From Porphyromonas sp. (GTDB lineage Bacteria > Bacteroidota > Bacteroidia > Bacteroidales > Porphyromonadaceae): a DNA stretch of 10,937 nucleotides. Positions 1-6,297 of this stretch are shown here, piece after piece. The stretch covers positions 1 to 10,937 of the forward strand of contig JASBZJ010000047.1 of NCBI GenBank assembly GCA_029983495.1, read 5' to 3'. A program made the translations under genes and the position numbers. The stretch's first letter is position 1. Each line of letters starts with the position of its first letter. The notes under the pieces were generated by a model, which ran no database searches, was not told the origin of the DNA, and saw only the letters and a list, made by a program, of their open reading frames with translations.

Positions 1-61
1 CACCCACCTCCCCTCTGCCTACTATCAGTTTAACAATGCTCTTTTTTTTAATTATTTTTTT

Positions 62-255
62 CTAAGAAGTCTCTTTAAGGAAAATCAAGAATGATTTTGC
101 TAGAAAAGCATTTTCAGCATTAAAGGGTGAGGGCTTTAGTTCCGTAGTTGTAGGTTGGTTATTGGTAGTACTTTGTTGAGTATCGCTGTTTTTTTTACAT
201 GCGCAAAAAAGCAAGCCAGCTAACAGAATCGGGAATAGTTTTCGTATCGTGTTCA
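62..255 (-). CDS. Small predicted lipoprotein, function unknown
   Basis: A 64-residue protein starting at the ATG at 255; a TTG seven bases upstream (262) is in frame but a weaker start. It has a basic N-terminus (NTIRK), a hydrophobic stretch (LFPILLAGLLFCA) and a cysteine followed by two lysines (FCAC-KK), which is a plausible signal-peptidase-II lipobox with the second cysteine as the lipidated residue. The mature part is only about 45 residues, rich in Thr, Gln, Asn and Ser with no recognisable fold, ending in KETS. It would be a small surface or periplasmic lipoprotein, or a leftover of a longer one. It lies downstream of tpx in the same direction, separated by terminator-like hairpins, so it probably has its own transcript. 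No family is recognised. The lipoprotein signal is seen; expression is inferred. Confidence 0.55.
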
Positions 256-290
256 TATTCAATTTCGATAAGGATTTTCGTAATAAAGAA

Positions 291-331
291 GGTCGCTACT
301 ATCATTCATAGAGACGAATGAAGTAGCGACC
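291..331 (-). terminator. Long near-perfect hairpin between tpx and lipoprotein gene
   Basis: GGTCGCTACT at 291-300 pairs with AGTAGCGACC at 322-331, and inside it TCATTC (302-307) pairs with GAATGA (316-321). This gives a 16-bp stem with one bulged A and an 8-nt loop. Read on the minus strand it is followed by a T-rich but interrupted tract (TTCTTTATT). It may be a second terminator behind tpx, a bidirectional terminator, or an RNA structure in the leader of the small lipoprotein gene that starts 36 bases downstream. Confidence 0.55.
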
Positions 332-356
332 CAACACACCAACACATGAAATAATG

Positions 357-380
357 AAAAGCCCTTTCACAAGGGATTTT
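357..380 (-). terminator. Probable intrinsic terminator of tpx
   Basis: On the minus strand AAAA-TCCCTT-GTGA-AAGGG-C-TTTT forms a 5-bp GC-containing stem extended by A:T pairs around one mismatch, ending in a T-rich tail. It starts about 20 bases after the tpx stop codon, the usual place for a rho-independent terminator. The stem is short, so efficiency is uncertain. Confidence 0.55.
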
Positions 381-400
381 TCAGTGCTTTTGCTACGCTA

Positions 401-901
401 TTATTTTAAGGTAGCTAAAGCTTTGTCGTAGTTTGGCTCCTCGGTAATTTCGGGTACTAGTTCTTCGTAGATAATCTTTCCGTTTTCGTCAATTACAAAA
501 ACAGCACGAGCCAACAAGCCCTTTAGAGGACCATCTGCCATAAGTATCCCGAAGTGGTCTTCGAAGCCACCGCAGCGGAATTGCGAAAGTGTAATAACAT
601 TTTCTAAGCCTTCGGCTGCACAAAATCGCCCTTGGGCAAAGGGCAAGTCCTTGCTTATGCAAAGTACAACTGTGTTGTTGAGCGTTGAAGCTTCCTTATT
701 AAATCTACGAACCGAAGCAGCGCAAACACCTGTATCCAAGCTGGGGAAAGCGTTTATTACTACTCGTTTACCACGTAGTTCGCTAAGCGATAGTTCGCTA
801 AGATCCTGCTTAACGCCTGTAAAGTCGGGCGCAATATCACCCACTTGGGGTAACTCGCCATTGGTTTTTACCGGGGATTGTTTGAAGTTTGTTATTGCCA
901 T
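401..901 (-). CDS. tpx: Thiol peroxidase Tpx (atypical 2-Cys peroxiredoxin)
   Basis: A 166-residue thiol peroxidase that reduces hydrogen peroxide and organic hydroperoxides using thioredoxin-derived electrons. I chose the ATG at 901, giving MAITNF. It matches the usual Tpx N-terminus and length (about 165-168 residues); the in-frame TTG at 916 would add five residues with no family support. Family signatures are clear: [17 protein letters not shown] with peroxidatic Cys60, [17 protein letters not shown] with resolving Cys94, then [27 protein letters not shown] and the C-terminal [18 protein letters not shown]. An extra cysteine (Cys110, in FRCGGF) is not part of the known catalytic pair. There is no signal peptide. 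The gene lies 86 bases downstream of the exported thioredoxin gene on the same strand and may be co-transcribed. Terminator-like hairpins follow it. The identification is very secure. Confidence 0.96.
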   Translation of the reverse strand: MAITNFKQSPVKTNGELPQVGDIAPDFTGVKQDLSELSLSELRGKRVVINAFPSLDTGVCAASVRRFNKEASTLNNTVVLCISKDLPFAQGRFCAAEGLENVITLSQFRCGGFEDHFGILMADGPLKGLLARAVFVIDENGKIIYEELVPEITEEPNYDKALATLK

Positions 902-987
902 AGCTTGGGTTTCCAATAATCTGTTTATCCTTACTGGCTAGTTCGCATTTGGAACTAACTATCGATTCGCACTGCTAAAGTACGACA

Positions 988-1497
988 TTATTTTGAATTG
1001 TGTATTTCTTTGGGTAGAATTTTACCAACCATTTGGTTTATATACTCCAAAGGCAAGTTCCCTTTCGACAAGTAGGGCATACCTTTTAGTGGTACAAATA
1101 GCAAAGTGGGAACGCTTTGTATACCAAAGTGAGTTGCTAATTCAGGGTTTTTGTCGATGTCGATTTTATAAACGACTAAGTTAGATGCATTATTTTTAGC
1201 CGTAGCCTCGAGCTTTGGGGCTAGTGCCCTGCATGGTCCACACCACGTTGCGTAAAAATCGATTATTGCAGGTTTATCACCTTTATATACGAACTGGTTG
1301 GGGTTAGCTTCGTAGTCGTAAATATGTTCTTTTAGGTATGTGGCGTCTATTTCTATTATGTTATTAGGCTTTGCTTCGCTACCAATATTTTTTTTTGTTT
1401 GCTGTGCGCATGCTACTGAACTGCCAGCTACAAAAACTAGCAACAATGTTATCGTGGAAAGCCAAAGGCTTTTTGTTTTACTAATACTGCTTTTCAT
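988..1497 (-). CDS. Exported (periplasmic) thioredoxin-fold protein
   Basis: A 169-residue thioredoxin with an N-terminal export signal. The ATG at 1497 is preferred over the adjacent GTG at 1500. Residues 12-31 form a hydrophobic signal segment ending SSVACA-QQ, a good signal-peptidase-I site; Cys30 could alternatively be lipidated, but the preceding residues (SVA) make a poor lipobox. The mature part holds the thioredoxin core: AIIDFYATWCGPCRALAP with active-site Cys86 and Cys89, VYKIDIDKNPELATHFGIQ, and the cis-proline loop SVPTL (Pro130). The classic WCGPC motif in an exported protein resembles the periplasmic TrxP described in Bacteroides fragilis, thought to be kept reduced by a DsbD-type membrane protein. 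A full-length DsbD is encoded at 6298-8421. The gene precedes tpx by 86 bases. Fold and export are secure; the exact partners are inferred. Confidence 0.93.
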   Translation of the reverse strand: MKSSISKTKSLWLSTITLLLVFVAGSSVACAQQTKKNIGSEAKPNNIIEIDATYLKEHIYDYEANPNQFVYKGDKPAIIDFYATWCGPCRALAPKLEATAKNNASNLVVYKIDIDKNPELATHFGIQSVPTLLFVPLKGMPYLSKGNLPLEYINQMVGKILPKEIHNSK

Positions 1498-1502
1498 CAC
1501 CT

Positions 1503-1532
1503 CAAAATTACATAATGTATTAACAATAACAA
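1503..1532 (-). promoter_or_regulatory. Bacteroidota-type promoter candidate for the thioredoxin gene
   Basis: On the minus strand a perfect TAnnTTTG box (TAATTTTG, 1503-1510) has a TTG at 1530-1532, 19 bases upstream, matching the Bacteroidota -7/-33 arrangement. Only five bases (AGGTG) separate the -7 box from the ATG, so the start of transcription would fall at or next to the start codon. AGGTG could instead serve as a weak ribosome site with the real promoter farther upstream. Confidence 0.4.
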
Positions 1533-1587
1533 TCCATATAACTATTTATTTATTCTATAGCTTGACGGTGTTTGTATCGATCATCCC

Positions 1588-1710
1588 TTAAACTTTAATC
1601 TGTAAAAGCAAGCCACTGAGTTGACCATTGATTCTCGAAGTTGGAATTCTTACCGTTTCCTCTGCTATGATATAAACTGGTGGCTCTGCCAAGGAATAGA
1701 CCATATTCAA
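1588..1710 (-). pseudogene. Possible 3' remnant of a lost gene
   Basis: Reading leftward from the ATG at 1710, about 40 codons run to a TAA at 1588, giving MVYSLAEPPVYIIAEETV and onward to LLLQIKV. The composition is that of an ordinary soluble protein C-terminus, but no family is recognised. The frame continues upstream into the repeat element, where it is nonsense-like, as expected if the repeat displaced the 5' part of a gene. It could equally be a chance open frame; the length gives weak support only. Confidence 0.2.
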
Positions 1711-1718
1711 CCAAAATA

Positions 1719-1842
1719 TGCGTGTCCGCCCGCAGGTGTTGAACGAAATAATGACGTTACGGTTGTAACCCATCAAACCGCTCCCATCGATAATAAATTA
1801 CGATACGATGGCGGGTGGACACTTGAAATCCGCCCCTACAAT
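1719..1842 (-). repeat. Compound REP/MITE-like repeat, copy 1 (one end lost)
   Basis: This stretch matches, in inverse orientation, the element at 10595-10732. The best part is 1751-1822, aligned to the reverse complement of about 10614-10686 with a few substitutions and one indel. Read on the minus strand it begins with GTAG (1836-1839) followed by a hairpin: arm GGGCGGA (1829-1835), a 9-nt loop, and arm TCCACCC (1813-1819). Inside are two more inverted repeats shared with copy 2: CCATCG/CGATGG, and GTTAC-GGTT-GTAAC at 1756-1769. At the far end only half of the second terminal hairpin remains (TCCGCCC at 1725-1731 with loop bases 1719-1724); the GTAG and its arm are missing. No coding function is evident. 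Confidence 0.85.
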
Positions 1843-1943
1843 TCCCCTTAAATGAATGTGCTTATTATCAGATAATAATCTGTAATGAGACTTGCTATCG
1901 TGCAAAGGCCTCAGAATTGCTAATACGAAGAGTGTAGGTTAAA

Positions 1944-1973
1944 TAAAAAGGCAGATGCATAAGCATATCTGCC
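1944..1973 (-). terminator. Intrinsic terminator of uvrA
   Basis: GGCAGAT (1950-1956) pairs perfectly with ATCTGCC (1967-1973) around a 10-nt loop. On the minus strand the stem runs directly into TTTTTATTT. This is a standard rho-independent terminator, 63 bases past the uvrA stop codon. Confidence 0.85.
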
Positions 1974-2035
1974 ACGAATGAGTTTAAATATTAGGTGTTT
2001 ACTCTACTTTGAAACTCGATTAACAACAATGTTTG

Positions 2036-4873
2036 TTAGTTATTCTGTAACCCTTTTCGTAGAAAGGGGGCTGTTGCCCCAACTTTGCATGCTTTAGTCA
2101 TCGCTTCGGGTGTACCTTCAAAAAGTATTTCCCCTCCTTTTTTCCCTCCTTCTGGTCCTAGGTCGATAATCCAATCGGCACTTTTAATAACATCAATATC
2201 GTGTTCAATAATCACTACGGTATTGCCTTTATCAACAAGTTGGTTCACTATTCCTAATAGCATACGAATGTCCTCGAAGTGTAACCCCGTGGTTGGTTCG
2301 TCTAATACGTACAAGGTTTTTCCCGTATCGCGTTTGCCCAGTTCCTCCGACAGTTTTACACGTTGTGCTTCTCCCCCCGATAAGGTGGTACTAGGTTGCC
2401 CAAGTTTTACATATCCTAAGCCAACGCGTTGCATCAGTTCGAGCTTCTTTTTTATTTTCGGAATGTTTTCGAAAAACTCGCTAGCTTGGTTTATGGTCAT
2501 ATCCAGTACGTCGCTAATCGATTTTCCCTTATAACGTACTTCGAGTGTATCACGCTGGTAGCGTTTCCCATGGCAAACTTCGCATGGTACTGTAACATCG
2601 GGTAAAAAACGCATACTAATTGTTCGGTAACCATTCCCTTTACAGGCTTCACATCTTCCGCCAGGAACATTAAACGAAAATCGTCCTGCTTTATAGCCAC
2701 GAGCTTTGCTTTCGGGTAGCGAAACAAATATGTTCCGAATTTCGGTAAATACCCCTGTATAGGTTGCGGGGTTACTGCGTGGAGTTCGACCAATAGGCGA
2801 TTGGTCAACCACGGCAATCTTATCGATATTATCAATGCCCGTAATTTTCGTAAAGGGTAACGCTTTTGTTTTGGAATGGTAAAGTCGGTTACTTACTTCG
2901 GGTACAAGGGTTTCGTTTATGAGAGTAGATTTTCCACTTCCCGAAACGCCTGTAATACAAGTAAAGGTACCTAACGGAAGGTTTAGGGTAACCTTTTTGA
3001 GGTTATTACCCGTAGCACCTGAAAGCTTAATAAACTTTCCACTTCCCTTACGTCGTTGTTGGGGGATTTCTATTCGTTTAGTGCCATTAAGATAATCGGC
3101 AGTAATGGTATGTGCTACGGAAATTTCGCTAGGTGTTCCCTGGAAAACAACTTCTCCGCCAAGGCGACCAGCTCCAGGGCCTAAATCAATTAAATAATCA
3201 GCGGCCAGCATGGTAGCTTTATCGTGTTCAACAACAACTACGCTATTGCCCGCATCGCGAAGCTTACGAATCGAGTCTAGTAATCGCTCGTTATCGCGTG
3301 CATGTAACCCTATACCAGGTTCGTCTAAGAGGTATAAAACTTCAACCAGCCCTGTACCAATTTGAGTCGCTAAACGGATGCGTTGGCTTTCGCCCCCCGA
3401 AAGCGTATTGGTATTGCGTGAAAGGCTTAAGTACTCGAGGCCCACATCAATGAGAAAATTAAGCCTTACTTGCGTTTCCTTAAGTATTTCCTCTGCAACT
3501 TTATTACTGGCTTTGGTAAATAGGCTTGCCATATTACCAAGGGTTTGCTTTAGCTCGGTAAGCTCCATTTCGGCAAGTTGCCCAATATTGTACTCCCCAA
3601 TGCGGTAACTTAGGGCTTCTTGGTTAAGGCGTTTCCCTTTACATGCCGGACAAACATCCATATGGCGTAAGCTTTCGAGTATTTCGCTTTGCTCGTTATT
3701 CGAAGCATGTAATGTTGCAGCAAGGGTCATACGTGTAAGTAGCCCTAAAAATTTTACAGGGTATTTGTTTGTATCGGTATTCCCCATAAGTATCATTTCC
3801 ATTACATCATGGGGAATATCCTTAGCTGGGGTATCGAAAGGTATATTCATTGCTTGCAGTAGTTGTTTAATATCCTTTCGGTAACTAGGCCAACTAGCTT
3901 TTGCAAGTAATGGAATAGCCCCTCCCGTAACACTTTTTTCGGGGGCAACAATTATTTTACTTGGGTCGTAGGCTTCAACCTCGCCTAATCCATTGCATTT
4001 AGGGCACCAACCTTTTTGCGAGTTGAACGAAAATGTAGCTGGCGAAGGTTCGGTATAGGCTAAACCCGTTTCGGGATCCATTAGTTTACTCGATAGGTGT
4101 TTTAGGGTGCCACTATCGCGCAACCGTACATCAAGCATACCATCACCCTGAGCAATTGCAAGGCTTACAGCATCACCTATACGTTTTGCACTTTCTGGTT
4201 TAACTACAAACTTATCAATAACAACTGCAATATAGTGTTGGCTATAGCGCGAAACCATCATTCCAGGTCTTATAGGCTCAATAACACCATCCACTAATAC
4301 GTTAAGGTATCCCTTCATACGAAGGGTTTCGAACAGTTCGCGGTAGTGCCCTTTGCGATCGCGAACAACGGGTGCTAATATTTCAATGGCTTGCGAGTTG
4401 TATTCACTTAGGATATGTTCAACAAGTTGGCTATGATTGTATTTAACCATCGGTTTGCCAGTTAAATACGAATAGGGGGTAGCTAACCTGGCGTAAAGCA
4501 GTCGGAGAAAATCGTAAATCTCGGTGGTTGTACCAACGGTAGAACGAGGGTTAGTAGAGGCAGTTTTTTGTTCAATAGCAACCACAGGGCTTAGCCCTTC
4601 GATAAAATCAACATCGGGGCGTTCGTTACTCGAAAGAAAACCACGAGCATATGCCGAAAAGGTTTCAATGTACCGTCGTTGCCCTTCCGCTAAAAGAACA
4701 TCGAATACAAGCGATGATTTTCCACTGCCACTTAGCCCCGTAACTACAGTGAACTTATGGCGTGGAATGGAAACCGAAATGTTTTTAAGGTTATGAACGC
4801 GAGCTCCGCCCACATTTATAGCACCTTCTTCAAAAACTTTTTTAGGGGGGTGTTTTTCCTCTTTTCTATTCAT
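2036..4873 (-). CDS. uvrA: Excinuclease ABC subunit A (UvrA)
   Basis: A 945-residue UvrA, the ATPase that finds bulky DNA lesions and loads UvrB in nucleotide excision repair. I used the ATG at 4873; a TTG three codons upstream (4882) is in frame. Two ABC modules are complete: Walker [10 protein letters not shown] (46-54) and GVSGSGKST (642-650), signatures [10 protein letters not shown] (491-500) and [10 protein letters not shown] (831-840), and Walker [12 protein letters not shown] and [11 protein letters not shown]. The UvrB-binding region is present ([14 protein letters not shown], about 171-184). The C-terminal zinc module is intact (Cys741, 744, 764, 767), as is CPAC at 408-411. The insertion-domain zinc module is not: only Cys290 and Cys293 remain, and the first pair is replaced by a segment around [12 protein letters not shown] (265-276). 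I recall a similar form as usual in Bacteroidota UvrA. The length is normal. A terminator follows. Confidence 0.97.
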   Translation of the reverse strand: MNRKEEKHPPKKVFEEGAINVGGARVHNLKNISVSIPRHKFTVVTGLSGSGKSSLVFDVLLAEGQRRYIETFSAYARGFLSSNERPDVDFIEGLSPVVAIEQKTASTNPRSTVGTTTEIYDFLRLLYARLATPYSYLTGKPMVKYNHSQLVEHILSEYNSQAIEILAPVVRDRKGHYRELFETLRMKGYLNVLVDGVIEPIRPGMMVSRYSQHYIAVVIDKFVVKPESAKRIGDAVSLAIAQGDGMLDVRLRDSGTLKHLSSKLMDPETGLAYTEPSPATFSFNSQKGWCPKCNGLGEVEAYDPSKIIVAPEKSVTGGAIPLLAKASWPSYRKDIKQLLQAMNIPFDTPAKDIPHDVMEMILMGNTDTNKYPVKFLGLLTRMTLAATLHASNNEQSEILESLRHMDVCPACKGKRLNQEALSYRIGEYNIGQLAEMELTELKQTLGNMASLFTKASNKVAEEILKETQVRLNFLIDVGLEYLSLSRNTNTLSGGESQRIRLATQIGTGLVEVLYLLDEPGIGLHARDNERLLDSIRKLRDAGNSVVVVEHDKATMLAADYLIDLGPGAGRLGGEVVFQGTPSEISVAHTITADYLNGTKRIEIPQQRRKGSGKFIKLSGATGNNLKKVTLNLPLGTFTCITGVSGSGKSTLINETLVPEVSNRLYHSKTKALPFTKITGIDNIDKIAVVDQSPIGRTPRSNPATYTGVFTEIRNIFVSLPESKARGYKAGRFSFNVPGGRCEACKGNGYRTISMRFLPDVTVPCEVCHGKRYQRDTLEVRYKGKSISDVLDMTINQASEFFENIPKIKKKLELMQRVGLGYVKLGQPSTTLSGGEAQRVKLSEELGKRDTGKTLYVLDEPTTGLHFEDIRMLLGIVNQLVDKGNTVVIIEHDIDVIKSADWIIDLGPEGGKKGGEILFEGTPEAMTKACKVGATAPFLRKGLQNN

Positions 4874-4879
4874 AGCCTC

Positions 4880-4887
4880 CAAAGGTA
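4880..4887 (-). promoter_or_regulatory. Promoter -7-like box directly before uvrA
   Basis: On the minus strand TACCTTTG is a perfect TAnnTTTG match, ending six bases before the uvrA ATG. No clear TTG lies at the expected -33 position (the region reads TTAAAC). The following GGAGG sits only two bases from the ATG, too close for a normal ribosome site. A leaderless transcript is possible. The 171-base gap to the cobalamin adenosyltransferase gene shows no strong terminator, so read-through from it is also possible. Confidence 0.33.
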
Positions 4888-5053
4888 TACTTTTTTTGTG
4901 TATAAGTTTAATGGTATGAGGTTCAGCAACTAAGTGAATACTTGTTTTTTTTGAGCCTTCAACTTAACCCTGTATAACCGTTTGCAAAGCTTTAGGCTCT
5001 TAATTAGGGTGCATTACTTTAGTTGTAGTATAGTATGTAAAGGTGCTAAGTAG

Positions 5054-5629
5054 TTACTCTTCTTCCTTATACCACAGCAGTTCGGGAACTTTTTCGCGGT
5101 ACGAGGCCGAGCGAGCCATAGCAAACAGAAGGTCGCTTAGGCGGTTAATGTAGCGGAGTGTGTTTGGTTCTACTTTTTGTTCTTCATTAAAGGCGAAAAG
5201 TAGCCTCTCAACTCGTCGGCAAATAGTTCGGCAAACGTGAGCCCGAGCCGGTGTTTCGCCCCCTGCAGGTAGTATAAAACCTGTCATTTTAGGAACTTCA
5301 CCATCCAGTTTGTCAATTGCTTTTTCGAGTCGTTCAACATCGTTTTCTGTAAGCGAATACTGCTGTTTAAAATCTTTATCCTCGTGGCTTGTGGCAAGGT
5401 ATGCACCCACAACAAATAGGCGATTTTGAATTGAACGCAACAATGTGGCTTGCTCATCGGGTAGTTGGCATGCGGCAAGCAACCCAAGAAAAGAGTTCAG
5501 TTCGTCTACAGTGCCGTAACACTCAAGTTGTAAGCTACTTTTTTTTATGCGTTGCCCTCCAGTAAGGGCAGTGGTTCCGCGGTCGCCTGTTTTTGTATAG
5601 AGGTCGCTTTTAGTTTTGTTCTTTTCCAT
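5054..5629 (-). CDS. PduO-type cob(I)alamin adenosyltransferase
   Basis: A 191-residue corrinoid adenosyltransferase that transfers the 5'-deoxyadenosyl group of ATP to cob(I)alamin or cob(I)yrinic acid diamide, making the adenosylcobalamin cofactor; the family works as a cytoplasmic trimer. The N-terminal ATP-binding signature TKTGDRGTTALTGGQR is at 12-27, the second conserved block GTVDELNSFLGL at 39-50, the arginine-rich helix RAHVCRTICRRVER at 129-142, and NRLSDLLFAMAR at 162-173. Length and motif order are normal for the PduO/MMAB type, not CobA or EutT. It starts 12 bases after the methyltransferase-like gene and probably shares its transcript. No other B12 gene is in the window, so its role in salvage versus supply of a particular B12 enzyme cannot be told. 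Confidence 0.94.
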   Translation of the reverse strand: MEKNKTKSDLYTKTGDRGTTALTGGQRIKKSSLQLECYGTVDELNSFLGLLAACQLPDEQATLLRSIQNRLFVVGAYLATSHEDKDFKQQYSLTENDVERLEKAIDKLDGEVPKMTGFILPAGGETPARAHVCRTICRRVERLLFAFNEEQKVEPNTLRYINRLSDLLFAMARSASYREKVPELLWYKEEE

Positions 5630-5641
5630 AGTAAAGGGTAA

Positions 5642-6172
5642 TTAATAGTGTTTCGGGGTAAGTTTAGGGTTTAATATTGTTAGCGTAGATTTTTGTAACG
5701 TTATTGTAATTCCGTATCCATAGCGAGCCACACAAGCTTTTGCAACAGCTTTGTTCTTATGACCAAATATAAGGGCTATCGTGTAACGAGGTAGCTCGGT
5801 TTTTTGTAGGCTTTTAGATGTTGTAGCCATAAGCGTGTAGCGCTCCTCAATAGGAAACACATCAAACATGTGTTCAGTAGGGGTTATGGGGGTAAATGAT
5901 GTTATGGATGAAGCAATTGTTTTGAATGATTGTGGTAAGCCAGGGTGAACAATTACCTCCTTTATGGGGAAGTTTGCCCCCAAGCGATAAAATAGCCTTT
6001 CGAATGTTTGTGTAGGGATTAAAAGCTCTGCATAGAATGCTACATTGGGGGAACTTATTACTTGGGTAAGAAGTTTGTACGCAAAAGGCGAGTGAACGCT
6101 GTATCCATAGCTAAGGTATAACGAGCGTAAGCCGAAGAGCTTTATACGATAAAGGAGGTTTTTCAGTGTCAT
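5642..6172 (-). CDS. Degenerate methyltransferase-like protein, function unknown
   Basis: A 176-residue protein without signal peptide or membrane helix. Its N-terminus (LYLSYGYSVHSPFAYKLLTQVI, residues 18-39) has the GxxVHSPFxY motif I associate with a Bacteroidota group of class-I SAM-dependent methyltransferases. The region at 58-90 (ERLFYRLGANFPIKEVIVHPG and on) lines up in pattern with their first strand and glycine loop, and the C-terminus (TITLQKSTLTILNPKL, ending KHY) resembles their final strands and QHY ending. Two things are odd: the length is well below the roughly 240 residues I would expect, and the E/D-x-G-x-G SAM-binding motif is replaced by VIVHPGLPQS. This suggests an internally shortened, possibly non-catalytic relative. 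It starts 58 bases past the dsbD operon terminator, so it is probably the first gene of a two-gene unit with the cobalamin adenosyltransferase. The gene is well supported; the family assignment is tentative. Confidence 0.65.
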   Translation of the reverse strand: MTLKNLLYRIKLFGLRSLYLSYGYSVHSPFAYKLLTQVISSPNVAFYAELLIPTQTFERLFYRLGANFPIKEVIVHPGLPQSFKTIASSITSFTPITPTEHMFDVFPIEERYTLMATTSKSLQKTELPRYTIALIFGHKNKAVAKACVARYGYGITITLQKSTLTILNPKLTPKHY

Positions 6173-6230
6173 CGGTTATCCATCTCGGTGGCAAATATCG
6201 CTATTTCCTCATTTATAGTTGACGTATAAT

Positions 6231-6262
6231 AAAAAAAGCCTCTGGCAACAAGGTGCCAGAGG
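6231..6262 (-). terminator. Strong intrinsic terminator of the divIC-dsbD operon
   Basis: CCTCTGGCA (6239-6247) and TGCCAGAGG (6254-6262) form a perfect 9-bp stem with a 6-nt loop. On the minus strand it is followed by C and seven Ts (6231-6237). It begins 35 bases after the dsbD stop codon and separates this operon from the downstream two-gene unit. Confidence 0.93.
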
Positions 6263-6297
6263 TTTGTAAATCCAGGCAATATTGCCTTGAATCTTGT

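Larger units (their letters stand above)
1498..2035. other. Gene-free gap between uvrA and the thioredoxin gene
   Basis: About 540 bases without a convincing complete gene. From the thioredoxin side it holds the promoter candidate (1503-1532), an AT-rich stretch, a 40-codon open stretch that may be a gene remnant (1588-1710), the compound repeat (about 1719-1842), a short AT-rich imperfect palindrome near 1864-1882 (CAGAT-AATA-ATCTG), and the uvrA terminator (1944-1973). Short open frames over the repeat on both strands have no recognisable protein features. Confidence 0.7.

Noticed and set aside
1..20. GGGGAGGTGGGTG on the minus strand as a ribosome site for a gene to the left
   Set aside because: It resembles a ribosome site, but too few bases remain in the window to see a start codon or any coding sequence.
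902..916. TTG start extending Tpx by five residues
   Set aside because: The ATG at 901 gives the usual Tpx N-terminus and family length, and the extra residues (METQA if initiated there) have no family counterpart.
1621..1851. Plus-strand open frame of 76 codons across the repeat
   Set aside because: It covers the non-coding repeat and its TTG start is weak; the other copy does not preserve this frame.
2085..2534. Plus-strand open frame of 149 codons inside uvrA
   Set aside because: It lies antisense to the well-conserved C-terminal ABC module of UvrA and has a Ser/Pro-rich composition typical of an antisense reading.
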